Origin: an uncultured Coriobacteriaceae bacterium
GTDB taxonomy: Bacteria > Actinomycetota > Coriobacteriia > Coriobacteriales > Atopobiaceae
NCBI GenBank assembly: GCA_902780305.1
Contig: CACZFB010000048.1
Span: 1 to 46,722 of the forward strand
Reading direction: 5' to 3'
Length of the DNA: 46,722 bases
How positions within the stretch are numbered: position 1 is the stretch's first letter; every line of letters begins with the position of its first letter. The notes below the pieces were generated by a model. That model saw nothing but the letters and a program-made list of their open reading frames with translations, did no database searches and had not been told where the DNA came from. Below, piece after piece: positions 32,406 to 41,580 of the stretch. Made by a program: the position numbers and the translations under genes.

Positions 32406-33941
32406 TTAGTACCCGCTCTCGGTATAGGTTCCATAGTATTCCGAGCCCAAAGAATCGTCCCCGTACTGCGATTGGCCACTCTCGTTGAGTCCGGTCTCGC
32501 TGGAGAGACCGGACTCTGAGCTACCGTTACCCATCTTTGCGGAGTCCGTCTGGGAAGACATGCCGTCCTCGATGGATGTGGAGCCATCTTGGGCATCCGT
32601 CTTTGTACTCGTGGTGCTTCCCACTTGTCGTCCCGGCCCCTGTATGCGAATCGTGCCGATGCCGGATGCCATCGAGTCGAACTGAACCTGCTTGCCATCC
32701 TGCAGCACGGTTACCGCTCCGGTATCACCCGACTGTATGGTGATGGCGTCGCGCACGTGGAAGGATTTCTGCCAAGGCCCCGTTACCGTCTCGGCTACTT
32801 CGCTCTTTCCGTCGCAGCTAATCTCCAACCATGCCACGGCACCATCGGCCACCGCCACCGAGACGCTTACGTCGGATGCCGACGTGCCGGACTGGTCGGT
32901 ACCCGACGCTCCGGCAGACGTCGTACCGGCTGCGGAGCCGGTACCCAGCTTACTCGAGTTCGTGGTCTGTGCACTCGAGGTGGAACCACTGTTCTCCTTG
33001 CTCACCTCCTGGGACTTGGCAGTCGCATTTTTGTTGGCGTCGCTCTGCTGCGCGGTGGTTATGGGAACCGTACGTGTGGGGTTGGCCGTCTGGCTCACGC
33101 AGGAGTGTATGGACAGCACCATTACCACGACGAAGACGAGCACGACCACGCCGATAATGATGAGCGGACGATTGTTGGCGCTCCCCTGCCGCCTGCCGCT
33201 GCCGCCCCTGCCCCTGGTGTCCTTTTGTTCGTTGCGACGCCGCTGCCGATGCGGCTGCTGGGTGGAGCGCCTGCTCACCTGCGGCCTGCCCGCACGGGCA
33301 TCGCGTGGCATTCGCCTGCGTCCCTGGCTAGACGACGCAGCCTCATAGGGCATGGCGTCCCTTCCCATCAGCAGGTCGTCGTCGTATTGTGAGTAATCGA
33401 GCGAGAGCGTGCTTATGTCGTTTCCGGCTCCTCTTCGCTCACCACGAGAGCTGTATGCTGGAGCCTTTCCGGTATACGGCCTTCCCTGCGGGTACGCCTC
33501 GCCGTCTTCGGTCACATCGCTGGCACGGGTCGTAACGCGTGTGGTTGCAAACGACCCGAGGTCGCCCGCATATCCGCCGGATGTGGGCAGCAGGCCCCGT
33601 GACGGCACGCGTGGAACGTCGGCACCTCTCTCCGAGTCTCCCTGCGCATCCATGCTGCGGGCATCCGCCCTGCCACCACGGCGAGAGGGCCGGTGCTTGC
33701 GGGCATCAAGCTCGTCGAGGTAGGCATCAACCACGACGCCTGCGTCCAGGCCAAGGTAGCGCGCATACGACGAGAGCATGCCCTGCGCATAGCCGCTCTT
33801 GGGCATCTCGTTGAAGTTGCCCTCCTCGAACGCTACGAGTACGTCCTCGCGCAACCTCAGAACGCGCGAGGCCTGTCCTATTGAGTAACCCAGCTCTCTT
33901 CTGCGCTCGGAGAGCATCTCGCTAAACTGCGGGCGATCCAT
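32406..33941 (-). CDS. rodZ: RodZ-like cell-shape protein (HTH + membrane helix + DUF4115)
   Basis: The 511-residue protein has a cytoplasmic Cro-type HTH (residues 4-70; LGYSIGQASRVLRLREDVL). A long Arg/Ser-rich linker follows, then one membrane helix (about 255-280; IIIGVVVLVFVVVMVL) and an external Ser/Thr-rich region with a DUF4115 domain (about 360-445; WLEISCDGKSEVAETVTGPW). This layout is that of RodZ, which links MreB to the wall machinery, or YmfM in Bacillus. No mreB gene is in the window. The ATG at 33941 follows GGGAGG, one base after ftsK. The long low-complexity tail (about 445-511) may span the wall. Confidence 0.82.
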   Translation of the reverse strand: MDRPQFSEMLSERRRELGYSIGQASRVLRLREDVLVAFEEGNFNEMPKSGYAQGMLSSYARYLGLDAGVVVDAYLDELDARKHRPSRRGGRADARSMDAQGDSERGADVPRVPSRGLLPTSGGYAGDLGSFATTRVTTRASDVTEDGEAYPQGRPYTGKAPAYSSRGERRGAGNDISTLSLDYSQYDDDLLMGRDAMPYEAASSSQGRRRMPRDARAGRPQVSRRSTQQPHRQRRRNEQKDTRGRGGSGRRQGSANNRPLIIIGVVVLVFVVVMVLSIHSCVSQTANPTRTVPITTAQQSDANKNATAKSQEVSKENSGSTSSAQTTNSSKLGTGSAAGTTSAGASGTDQSGTSASDVSVSVAVADGAVAWLEISCDGKSEVAETVTGPWQKSFHVRDAITIQSGDTGAVTVLQDGKQVQFDSMASGIGTIRIQGPGRQVGSTTSTKTDAQDGSTSIEDGMSSQTDSAKMGNGSSESGLSSETGLNESGQSQYGDDSLGSEYYGTYTESGY

Positions 33942-33942
33942 A

Positions 33943-36504
33943 CTACACGACCTCCCTGTACTTTGCGTCTTGCACGCGAAGCTCCTCCAGACCGTCCTCG
34001 TCCAGAAGCACCTCGCGGGGCTTCGAGCCGTCGGGTGGGCCAACCACACCCTTGGCCTCGAGCATGTCCATGATCCTGCCGGCACGGGCATAGCCAACCT
34101 TGAGTCTGCGCTGCAGGCCAGACGTGGAGCCAAGGCGGGACTCCACCACGATTTGGGCCGCCTCCCACACCAGAGGATCGTCATCCTCGGCCACACCGCC
34201 ACCAGTGGCACCACCAGGTGCCTGCCCGGGAACGACAGCCGAAAGGATTTCCTCGTGATAGTCGGGCTCAGCCTGTTCGCGAATGAAGTCCACGACACTG
34301 TTAATCTCGTTGTCGGAAGTGTAGCAGCCCAGCACACGCTGCATGTTGAGTCCACGATACTTAAAGAGCATGTCGCCATTGCCCAACAATCGCTCAGCGC
34401 CCACCTCGTCCAGGATCACGCGCGAGTCGATGCCAGACGAGACCTTGAGCGCAACGCGGTTGTCGATGTTGGATTTAATGAGACCCGTAACCACGTTGGC
34501 CGAGGGGCGTTGCGTGGCGATGAGCAGGTGGATGCCAGCGGCACGGGCAAGCTGTGCGATGCGCACGATGGACGCCTCCACATCTTTGCCGGCCACCATC
34601 ATGAGGTCCGAGAGCTCGTCTATAACCACGACCAAATAGGGCATGGGCTCTGGAGGGTTTTCCATCTCGGCAAGCTTGCCCGAGACGCACATGCGGTTGT
34701 ACACCTTAATCTCGCGAGCTCCGGCCCGCTCGAACACCTTGAGCCTGCGCTCCATCTCGGAGACGGCCCATTGCAGCGCGCTCGCCGCCTGGCGAGGCTC
34801 GGTGACCACGGGAACGTAGAGGTGCGGCAGACCGTTGTAGCAGCTGAACTCCACGCGCTTGGGGTCGATCATGATGAGGCGCACCTGCTTGGGGGTGGTG
34901 CGCATGAGCAGCGACATGATCATCGAGTTGATCATGACCGACTTGCCCGAACCGGTAGTTCCGGCAACCAGCATGTGCGGCATCTTCGCGATGTCGGCCA
35001 CCACCGGCTTGCCGCTCGAGTCTCGACCGATGGCAACCTCGAGCGGGCCTCCGCTGGCAAAGGGCAGCACGTCGCCCAAAAACACGTCCTGCCTTGTGGA
35101 GTTGGGGATCTCGATGCCCACGTACGACGTGCCGGGTATGGGCGCGAAGATTCGCACCTTCTCTGCCGCCAATGTCAGGGCAATGTCGTCCTCAAGGTTC
35201 TTGATGCGGTTCACGCGCTCGCCCTCGCCCATCTCCACGCGGAAGGTCGTGACGATGGGACCAGATATGTAATCCACCACACGGCTGGTGAGGCCGAACT
35301 CCTGAAGCGTTCCCTGCAGACGCGCCATGGTCTCGTCCAGCTCCTCGCGGCTGCTGGCGCTACCTGCCGAGTCGGGGTTCGAGGTGAGCATGGACAGGGG
35401 TGGCAACTCGTACCCTTCGGTTCCCTCCCCAGGACGCGTCGTAGACTTGGGACCGGACCCCTGCTTTGGCCGCGATGAGGCCTTGGGGTTCTTGAGGAAG
35501 TCGGGTATTGCCACCTCGGACGCAGCCTGCCCCTTGGGTTGCGCGGGACGCTCCTTGTCGCTCGCGCGTCGCCTCGTCTTGCGCGCGGCCCCCTTGCCCG
35601 CCTTGGCTCCCTTGGATTCCTTGGGGCCCTTGTCCTGCTTGATTACGGTGGTCTTTACGGGCTGGTTCTCGCCCATGTCCTCGGGCGCATCCTCGTCGAG
35701 CAGGTCCAGCGCGAGCTCGTCGTCTCGTTGCTCCATACGACGAGTTTGCCTCTTGGGCCTGCGTGTGAGCACAGACGTCTGCCTGGCACCTATAAACGAG
35801 GTCTGTCCCGCGGGCAGCACCGTGGTCGTGCGCGGCTGCTCCTGAACGGGCTCGCTTGCCATGGAGCGCTGGGACCTCGCGTAGGCCATGCGCTCCTCAC
35901 GCGCCTCCGCACGAAGCTCACCAATGTGGATGGCTCCGGCACGAAGCCGTATTATGCAGCCCGAGATGGAGAATCCGCACACGATGATGCCCAGGACCGC
36001 CAGACCAACCAGCAGCACCAGTCCCACGGGCTTGCCCAGCAGGCTGAGCAGCGCCCAGGATATGCCGCCACCTACGTATCCACCGGCGTCGCGCAGGACG
36101 ACCGGATCGAGCACGAGCCCGGGGTCCGCTTCGGCGCCGGGCACGAATAGCGATATGAGCGAGAGTATGGCGATGGAGATGAGGCCAAGACCCAGAGCCG
36201 CTCTGGTTCCCAGAGGCTCCTCGCCCTCAACAAAGAAGGTAATTGCGAAGAACAGCAGCGAGACGGGACACAGGATGGCACCCACGCCAAAGCACACGAA
36301 GAGCACCTCGGCCACGGCATGCGTCACGACCGCGCTCGAGGGCGCGACCAACGAGACAAGCATGGCTATGGCAAGGACTGCAAGGGCGACGCCAATGATG
36401 TCGTTTTGCGCCGAGGCGCGTCCCACGGACCCTCTGGCCGAGGACCCGCGCGCCGTACCCTGTGTTTTGCCCTTTGCTGCGTTTTGTCTACGTTTTTGAG
36501 GCAT
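33943..36504 (-). CDS. ftsK: DNA translocase FtsK/SpoIIIE
   Basis: FtsK pumps chromosomal DNA through the closing septum. The 853-residue protein has about four N-terminal membrane helices (about 36-180), a basic low-complexity linker (about 240-365), and the motor with Walker A GTTGSGKS (515-522), Walker B LVVVIDELSD (about 624-633) and ATQRPSANVVTG. It ends with a gamma winged helix for KOPS-like recognition (LKVGYARAGRIMDMLEAKGVVG). It starts directly after the rnj stop and is followed after one base by rodZ. Confidence 0.95.
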   Translation of the reverse strand: MPQKRRQNAAKGKTQGTARGSSARGSVGRASAQNDIIGVALAVLAIAMLVSLVAPSSAVVTHAVAEVLFVCFGVGAILCPVSLLFFAITFFVEGEEPLGTRAALGLGLISIAILSLISLFVPGAEADPGLVLDPVVLRDAGGYVGGGISWALLSLLGKPVGLVLLVGLAVLGIIVCGFSISGCIIRLRAGAIHIGELRAEAREERMAYARSQRSMASEPVQEQPRTTTVLPAGQTSFIGARQTSVLTRRPKRQTRRMEQRDDELALDLLDEDAPEDMGENQPVKTTVIKQDKGPKESKGAKAGKGAARKTRRRASDKERPAQPKGQAASEVAIPDFLKNPKASSRPKQGSGPKSTTRPGEGTEGYELPPLSMLTSNPDSAGSASSREELDETMARLQGTLQEFGLTSRVVDYISGPIVTTFRVEMGEGERVNRIKNLEDDIALTLAAEKVRIFAPIPGTSYVGIEIPNSTRQDVFLGDVLPFASGGPLEVAIGRDSSGKPVVADIAKMPHMLVAGTTGSGKSVMINSMIMSLLMRTTPKQVRLIMIDPKRVEFSCYNGLPHLYVPVVTEPRQAASALQWAVSEMERRLKVFERAGAREIKVYNRMCVSGKLAEMENPPEPMPYLVVVIDELSDLMMVAGKDVEASIVRIAQLARAAGIHLLIATQRPSANVVTGLIKSNIDNRVALKVSSGIDSRVILDEVGAERLLGNGDMLFKYRGLNMQRVLGCYTSDNEINSVVDFIREQAEPDYHEEILSAVVPGQAPGGATGGGVAEDDDPLVWEAAQIVVESRLGSTSGLQRRLKVGYARAGRIMDMLEAKGVVGPPDGSKPREVLLDEDGLEELRVQDAKYREVV

Positions 36505-38053
36505 CTACACCTCCATGACGACCGGTATTACCATGGGCCTGGTGTGCGTGCGGTTCCACAGGAAGTTGGAAAGACTGTTGCGAACCCCCTTGCGCAGCTG
36601 ATCGATGCCCACGTCGGTATTGGAACTCTTGTCCACGCGGTTGCGAACCACTTCCTGGGCGTCTGCCGACAGCTCCTCGTCGTTTGCGAACGAGACGCCC
36701 CTGCTGTAGATCTCGATGCCACGCGCCTTGTGCGACCGATGCGATACGGTAACCACGCAGGTGACTATGCCGTCCTGCGAGAGCTTCTGGCGGTCGCGAA
36801 GCACCACCGGGTCGGCGTCGGTAACCGAGAGGCCGTCCACGTATACGACGCCCGAGTCCACCGGCTGGCCAATGCGTACCTTGCCGTTGCGCATCTCGAG
36901 CGCATCGCCGTTGTCCACCACGAATATGTTTTGCTGCGGAATGCCCATCTCGCGCGCGAGCTGGGCATGCGCGCGCAGGTGGACGGCCTCGCCGTGCACG
37001 GGCATGAAGTAGGTGGGGTGCACCATGGCCAGCATGAGCTTGAGCTCCTCCTGACTGCCGTGACCCGACACGTGCACGAGGGCCCGGCTCTTGTCGTAAA
37101 TGTCGCAGCCCACCTTGGAAAGCGCGTTGACGATTCCGGCAACGCTCTTCTCGTTGCCCGGCACTGGTGTTGCCGAGATGATGACCGTGTCGTTCTTCGA
37201 GATGGAGAGTGAGCGGTGCTCACCGTTTGCCATGCGCGAGAGTGCGGAGAGCGGCTCGCCCTGGCTTCCCGTGCACAGCACCACGATCTTGTTGTCGGGC
37301 AGCTCGTCAACGTCGAAGGCGTCGATGATGTCCTTGTCGTCTATGTGCAGGTAGCCGAGCTCGCGGGCGACGCGCGTATTGGTGATCATCGACCTGCCCG
37401 TTACCACCACCTTGCGGCCCACGGCAACACTGGCGTCGCAGATTTGCTGCAGCCTGTGGATATGGCTCGCGAAGGAGGCGACCACCACGCGACCGGGCGC
37501 GTTCTTTATGATGTGCCGCAGGGATGGGCCGACGGCCGCCTCGCTTGCGGTGAACCCTGGCATCGTGGCGTTGGTGTACCGTGCCCGCCGGCGTGCGCAA
37601 GATGACGCCAAGTGCCGCAGGGATGGAGTGGGTCATCCCAAAGAAGCAGATGTTGAATGCCCCGAGCTTGATGCATTGGCCGTCCTCGACCTCACACAGC
37701 TTTTGCGAGCTAATCCTGTGCTCTGCGATCTTTCCCTCGATGAAGCCGAGCGTGAGCTTGCTCGAGTAGATGGGCACCTTTGGCTTGAGGTCCATGAGCA
37801 GGTACGGAAGCGCACCAGTATGGTCCTCGTGCCCGTGGGTGATGATGATACCGCGCAGCTTGTCCTCGTTCTCGAGCACATAGGTGTAGTCCGGAAGGAC
37901 CAGGTCTATGCCGAGCTGCTCGTCATCGGGAAACATGAGGCCGGCATCCACGAGTACCATGTCGTTTTCGTACTCGAATACCGTCATGTTCTTGCCTATG
38001 CCGTCCAGACCACCAAGCGGAATGATTCTGAGTGGTGTCTGTCGTTTTGCCAT
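36505..38053 (-). pseudogene. rnj: Ribonuclease J disrupted by an out-of-frame internal deletion
   Basis: From ATG 38053 (RBS AAAGGAAG) about 159 codons match RNase J: HGHEDHTGALPY, then MTHSIPAALGVILRTPAGTV. At 37571-37580 the frame changes and the sequence resumes at TNATMPGFTASEAAVGP in a second frame that runs to 36505, with SGHGSQEELKLML and the C-terminal domain intact. The normal bridge, HTGDFK... to ...SDSTNAE of about 40 residues, is absent, taking with it the Asp that holds the active-site metals. Both halves cannot form one protein, and catalysis should be lost. The first frame continues out of register to 37307. It is either a real pseudogene or an assembly error. Confidence 0.85.
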
Positions 38054-38168
38054 GCTTGTTGCTTCCTTTCGTCGTACGTGCATATATGCATACCTCGCCT
38101 AGCGAGGTGATTGTCCGAGTGAAACATTGTAGGCTTTATTGGCCGCCGTGGACGGCGCATGCCAACAA

Positions 38169-38195
38169 CCACAGAGAAGTCGCTCATCTCTGTGG
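38169..38195. terminator. Inverted repeat after the zinc-ribbon gene
   Basis: CCACAGAGA and TCTCTGTGG form a perfect 9-bp stem, 55 nt beyond the zinc-ribbon gene stop. On the minus strand the sequence TTGTTGG follows, a weak T-run. A second hairpin, CCTCGC/GCGAGG (38093-38107), lies nearer to rnj. The first is a likely terminator, the second a leader hairpin. Confidence 0.5.
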
Positions 38196-38249
38196 TCGCT
38201 CGGACATACGCAAACCGTAACGGCCGATTCCCGCGAGTCGCCTCTTCTT

Positions 38250-39026
38250 CTACTTGAGCTTTTGCCCGCAGATCATGCAGAACTGGTGAGAGGGATCGAC
38301 GGGGCTTCCGCAGGTGGGGCATGTTTGCGGAGCTGCCGCCTGAAGGGGTGACCCGCACTCCATGCAGAACTTGTCACCAGGATTGACCGGACTTCCACAG
38401 CGCGGACAGATGAGGTCGGTCGTCGTGGGCGTGGGCATGGCCGTCGGCGTCACCATGGCCTCGGGTTCGGGCTCTGGTGCCGGTTCGGACTCGAGCTCAG
38501 GCTCGGGCTCGGGTTCTGGCTCGGGCTCGGGCACAGGCTGCGGTTCGGGTTAGGGTTCGGGCTCGGGTTCCGGCTCGGGCTCGGGTACGGGCACAGGCTG
38601 CGGTTCGGGCTCGGGCACAGGCTGGTTCACCTCGTCCTCCACGGCCATTGCGGGCATCACGATGGTGGCATCCAGCTTGGGAAGCTCCTCGGTGATGCTG
38701 GCAGGCTCTTCCTCAACTATGATGGTCTTCTCGAGCGATGAGACGCTCTTGGGCGCAGGGCACTCCCCTACGTTTGCCGATGCCGTGGAGCCTGTTTCGC
38801 TCGTAAGCTCCTCTATGCGCCTGAGGATGCGCTCGCGCTCTGCATCGCACGTGGCGATGCCGTCATACAAGGATTCCCTGCCCCACCGCAGCTCTGCGTT
38901 GTCCTTGGTAGCCTCGTACAGGCTTGAGCCAAGATGGGCGGTAAAGCCCAGGCGAATTCGGGAAAGCTCTTCAATGCGCTCGCGGAGAATTTCTATGTTG
39001 GATGTGTTGCCGTAATAGCTCGACAT
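38250..39026 (-). pseudogene. Coiled-coil / Pro-Glu repeat / double zinc-ribbon protein split by a nonsense codon
   Basis: One frame starts MSSYYGNTSNIEILRERIEEL at 39026 (a helical domain, about residues 1-85), runs into a Pro-Glu repeat, and hits TAA at 38550-38552. The same frame continues with more Pro-Glu repeats and two C-terminal zinc ribbons (CPRCGSP...CMECG and CPTCGSP...CMICG) to 38250. The stop sits where the repeat would have GAA or GAG, so a single base change split a protein of about 258 residues. Without the change the protein would be a cytoplasmic scaffold-like protein with metal-binding ends; its function is unknown. The N-terminal 158-residue piece (38550-39026) may still be made. 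RBS AAGGAG precedes the ATG. Confidence 0.75.
38463..38625 (-). repeat. Pro-Glu hexanucleotide repeat tract
   Basis: Tandem six-base units of CCCGAG type (with CCGGAA and CCAGAA variants) encode Pro-Glu runs in the zinc-ribbon gene. The TAA that breaks the gene lies inside the tract. Six-base units change length but not frame. Confidence 0.7.
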
Positions 39027-39160
39027 GGGAAACTCCTTGTCTTTCGTCGTCTGTTATCCCATGTTACGGCAAAACGCGGGGTGTGGCAACGAACCGTTGA
39101 ATCTGTGGGGTGTCCGTTTGGGAAGCGGGTAGCCCTTTACGGGCTTACCGGATTGTGCTG

Positions 39161-39232
39161 GCCTGTCAGTAGGGGTTACCCCCGTTGATTGCCGCTAGCG
39201 GCAATCAACGGGGGTAACCCCTACTGACAGGC
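39161..39232. repeat. Perfect 72-bp palindrome, probable pnp terminator
   Basis: 39161-39196 and 39197-39232 are exact reverse complements with no loop, centred on GCCGCTAGCGGC. Each half contains the small palindrome GGGGTTACCCC. The element starts 21 nt after the pnp stop. Confidence 0.88.
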
Positions 39233-39253
39233 TATGACCCAGCTTGCAAACGG

Positions 39254-41461
39254 TTACTTGCCCTCGTGACGACGGCGCGGACGGCGCTCGCTGCCACCGT
39301 TGTCGCCCGGCCTGCGCGTGCGCTGGCGTGGCTTCTGCGAAGGAGCGTTGCCACCTGCCGACGCAGGGGCCTCGGGCTTGTCGATGCGATCGAGGCTTAC
39401 CTTGCCCTTCTCGTCGACCTCAAGTACGCGGACCCGTACCTCGTCACCAACCGAAAGCACATCCTCCACCTTGTCGATGCGACCCTTTGCCATGCGCGAT
39501 ATGTGCAGTAGGCCATCCTTGCCGGGAAGCAGCTCGACGAATGCGCCAAACGGCTGAATGCCCACAATACGACCGGTGTACTCCTCGCCCGGCTCGGGCA
39601 CCTTGACGATGGCCTTGATGCGCTCCATCGCGTCGTTGGCCGCGTCGGCCACACCAGCGATAAACACCATGCCATCCTCCTGGATGTCGATGGTGGCACC
39701 CGTATCGTCCTGAATGCCACGAATCACCTTGCCGCCCGAGCCGATTACGTCACGAATCTTGTCGGTGGGAATGGAGAGGGACAGAATCTTGGGTGCGCAG
39801 TCCTTGGTGTCCTCGCGAGGAGCGGGGATTGCCTCGAGCATTGCGTCCAGAATGAACATACGTCCCTCGTGCGCCTGCATGAGGGCGCTGCGCAGGATTT
39901 CGGGCGTGAGACCGGTCGCCTTGTTGTCCATCTGCATGGCGGTAATGCCGCGGGTGGTGCCGCACACCTTAAAGTCCATGTCGCCCAAGAAATCCTCGAC
40001 GCCCTGGATGTCGGTGAGTACCACGGTCTTGCCTTCCTCTTGGATGAGACCCATGGCCACGCCAGAGACCGGACGCTTGAGGGGGACGCCGGCATCCATC
40101 AGTGCCAGGGTGGAGCCGCAGGTTGAGGCCATCGAGCTCGAACCGTTGGACTCCATAACCTCGGACACCACGCGAATGGCGTAGGGGAATTCGTCCTCGG
40201 ACGGAATCACGGGGAGCAGCGCACGCTCGGCGAGGGCGCCGTGACCCAGCTCGCGACGCTTGGGCGCGCCCATGCGGCCCGTCTCACCCGTGCAGTACGG
40301 CGGGAAGTTGTAGTGATGGAGGTAGCGCTTGCCGTCAACGGGCTCGATGGTATCCAGCCGCTGCCACTCGTTGAGCATGCCCAGCGTGCAAATGGAGAGC
40401 ACCTGGGTCTGGCCTCTCTGGAACAGGCCCGAGCCATGCACGCGAGGCAGGTAGTTGGGCTTAACCATAAGCGGACGCACTTCGTCGGCAACGCGGCCGT
40501 CGACGCGCTCGCCGGTCTCGACCACCATAAGGCGCATGGCGTGCTTCTCGAGGGACTTGAGCTCCACGTTGAGCGAGCGAGACCACTCAGCCTGCTCCTC
40601 CTCGCTGAACTCAGCGCGAATCTGCTCCTTGAGCTCCTCGACCTTTTGCGTGCGCATCTGCTTGTCGGCATCCTTGAGCGCGGCGCTCATCTGGTCGAAA
40701 TGTGCGAACACACGCTCGTGTACCTCGGGCACCGGCTCATCCAGAAGGTACTCGCGCTGCTGGATGGGTCCGTTGGCCTCCTCGTACTTCTGGAAGAAGA
40801 CCTTCTGTTCCTCGCAGAACGCCGCAATGGCCTCCTGGCCAAACGCCATGGCTGCCAGCATGTCCTCCTCGCTGATCTCCTGCGCGCCAGCCTCGAGCAT
40901 CGAGATAAAGCTGGCCGAGCCGGCAAGCTCCAGGTCGAGGTCGGAGTTGTCCCGCTCCTCGTACGTGGGGTTCACCAGGAACTCGCCCGTGGTGACGTCG
41001 CGGCCAATGCGAACGCAGGCGAGCGGACCCTCGAACGGCACCCCACCCACGGTGAGCGCCGCACTTGCGGCCATCACGCAGATGGTGTCCACCGAGTTTA
41101 CCTGGTCGGCGACGAGCGGTGTTGCCACGACCTGCACCTCATTGCGGAAGCCGTCGGGGAACGACGGGCGCAGCGGGCGGTCGATAAGACGTGCGGTGAG
41201 CGTGGCCTTCTCGCTAGGACGCGACTCGCGCTTGAGGTAACCGCCGGGTATGCGGCCCACCGCATACATCTTCTCCACGAAGTCCACCGTAAGCGGGAAG
41301 AAGTCGTAGTCCTTGCGCTCCTTCGAGACCACCGTCGTGAGCAGCACGGTGGCGTCGCCGCAGCGTACCAGGCAGGCACCCGTCGCCTGCTTGGCAAGCT
41401 CGCCCGATTCCAGGGCGTAGTGTTTTCCGTAGAGGTCGAACTCATGTGTTACTTTTGTCAT
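39254..41461 (-). CDS. pnp: Polynucleotide phosphorylase
   Basis: PNPase degrades RNA from the 3' end using phosphate and can add tails in reverse. From ATG 41461 it has 735 residues. It contains two RNase PH domains (first near LVRCGDATVLLTTVVS; second, catalytic, with SNGSSSMASTCGSTLALMDAGVPL and LGDMDFKVCGTTRGITAMQMD), a KH domain (IGSGGKVIRGIQDDTGATI) and an S1 domain (GEEYTGRIVGIQPFGAFVELLPG). The Arg/Gly-rich basic tail adds RNA contacts. It follows rpsO, separated by a terminator and a leader hairpin, the usual rpsO-pnp arrangement. Confidence 0.96.
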   Translation of the reverse strand: MTKVTHEFDLYGKHYALESGELAKQATGACLVRCGDATVLLTTVVSKERKDYDFFPLTVDFVEKMYAVGRIPGGYLKRESRPSEKATLTARLIDRPLRPSFPDGFRNEVQVVATPLVADQVNSVDTICVMAASAALTVGGVPFEGPLACVRIGRDVTTGEFLVNPTYEERDNSDLDLELAGSASFISMLEAGAQEISEEDMLAAMAFGQEAIAAFCEEQKVFFQKYEEANGPIQQREYLLDEPVPEVHERVFAHFDQMSAALKDADKQMRTQKVEELKEQIRAEFSEEEQAEWSRSLNVELKSLEKHAMRLMVVETGERVDGRVADEVRPLMVKPNYLPRVHGSGLFQRGQTQVLSICTLGMLNEWQRLDTIEPVDGKRYLHHYNFPPYCTGETGRMGAPKRRELGHGALAERALLPVIPSEDEFPYAIRVVSEVMESNGSSSMASTCGSTLALMDAGVPLKRPVSGVAMGLIQEEGKTVVLTDIQGVEDFLGDMDFKVCGTTRGITAMQMDNKATGLTPEILRSALMQAHEGRMFILDAMLEAIPAPREDTKDCAPKILSLSIPTDKIRDVIGSGGKVIRGIQDDTGATIDIQEDGMVFIAGVADAANDAMERIKAIVKVPEPGEEYTGRIVGIQPFGAFVELLPGKDGLLHISRMAKGRIDKVEDVLSVGDEVRVRVLEVDEKGKVSLDRIDKPEAPASAGGNAPSQKPRQRTRRPGDNGGSERRPRRRHEGK

Positions 41462-41475
41462 CTGTTTCCCTATCT

Positions 41476-41497
41476 CCATCTGCCCCATTGCAGATGG
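41476..41497. promoter_or_regulatory. Hairpin in the pnp 5' leader
   Basis: CCATCTGC and GCAGATGG form a perfect 8-bp stem with a 6-nt loop. It ends about 15 nt before the pnp start, next to its ribosome-binding site. In other bacteria a leader hairpin mediates PNPase autoregulation. Confidence 0.5.
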
Positions 41498-41546
41498 GCC
41501 GTCTTGGCGGAATTCCCGCCGCGTATACGCGATGCGCATACGCACT

Positions 41547-41569
41547 AAAAGGGCGCCCGTAGGCGCCCC
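41547..41569 (-). terminator. Rho-independent terminator after rpsO
   Basis: On the minus strand GGGCGCC-TACG-GGCGCCC is followed by TTTT, 12 nt after the rpsO stop. Read-through would feed pnp. Confidence 0.82.
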
Positions 41570-41580
41570 GAACCACGAAC

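Noticed and set aside
31055..32698. Longer RimO starting at 32698
   Set aside because: The extra 98 residues lie inside rodZ and look non-coding; ATG 32404 gives the normal RimO N-terminus.
33970..35478. 502-codon plus-strand open frame opposite ftsK
   Set aside because: It is antisense to the conserved FtsK motor, and its translation shows no recognisable domain. It is a GC-bias shadow.
38463..38625. Hexanucleotide tract as a CRISPR array
   Set aside because: The units are contiguous six-base codon repeats with no spacers, inside a coding frame.
40241..41548. 435-codon plus-strand open frame opposite pnp
   Set aside because: It is a shadow of the conserved PNPase domains with no motif of its own.
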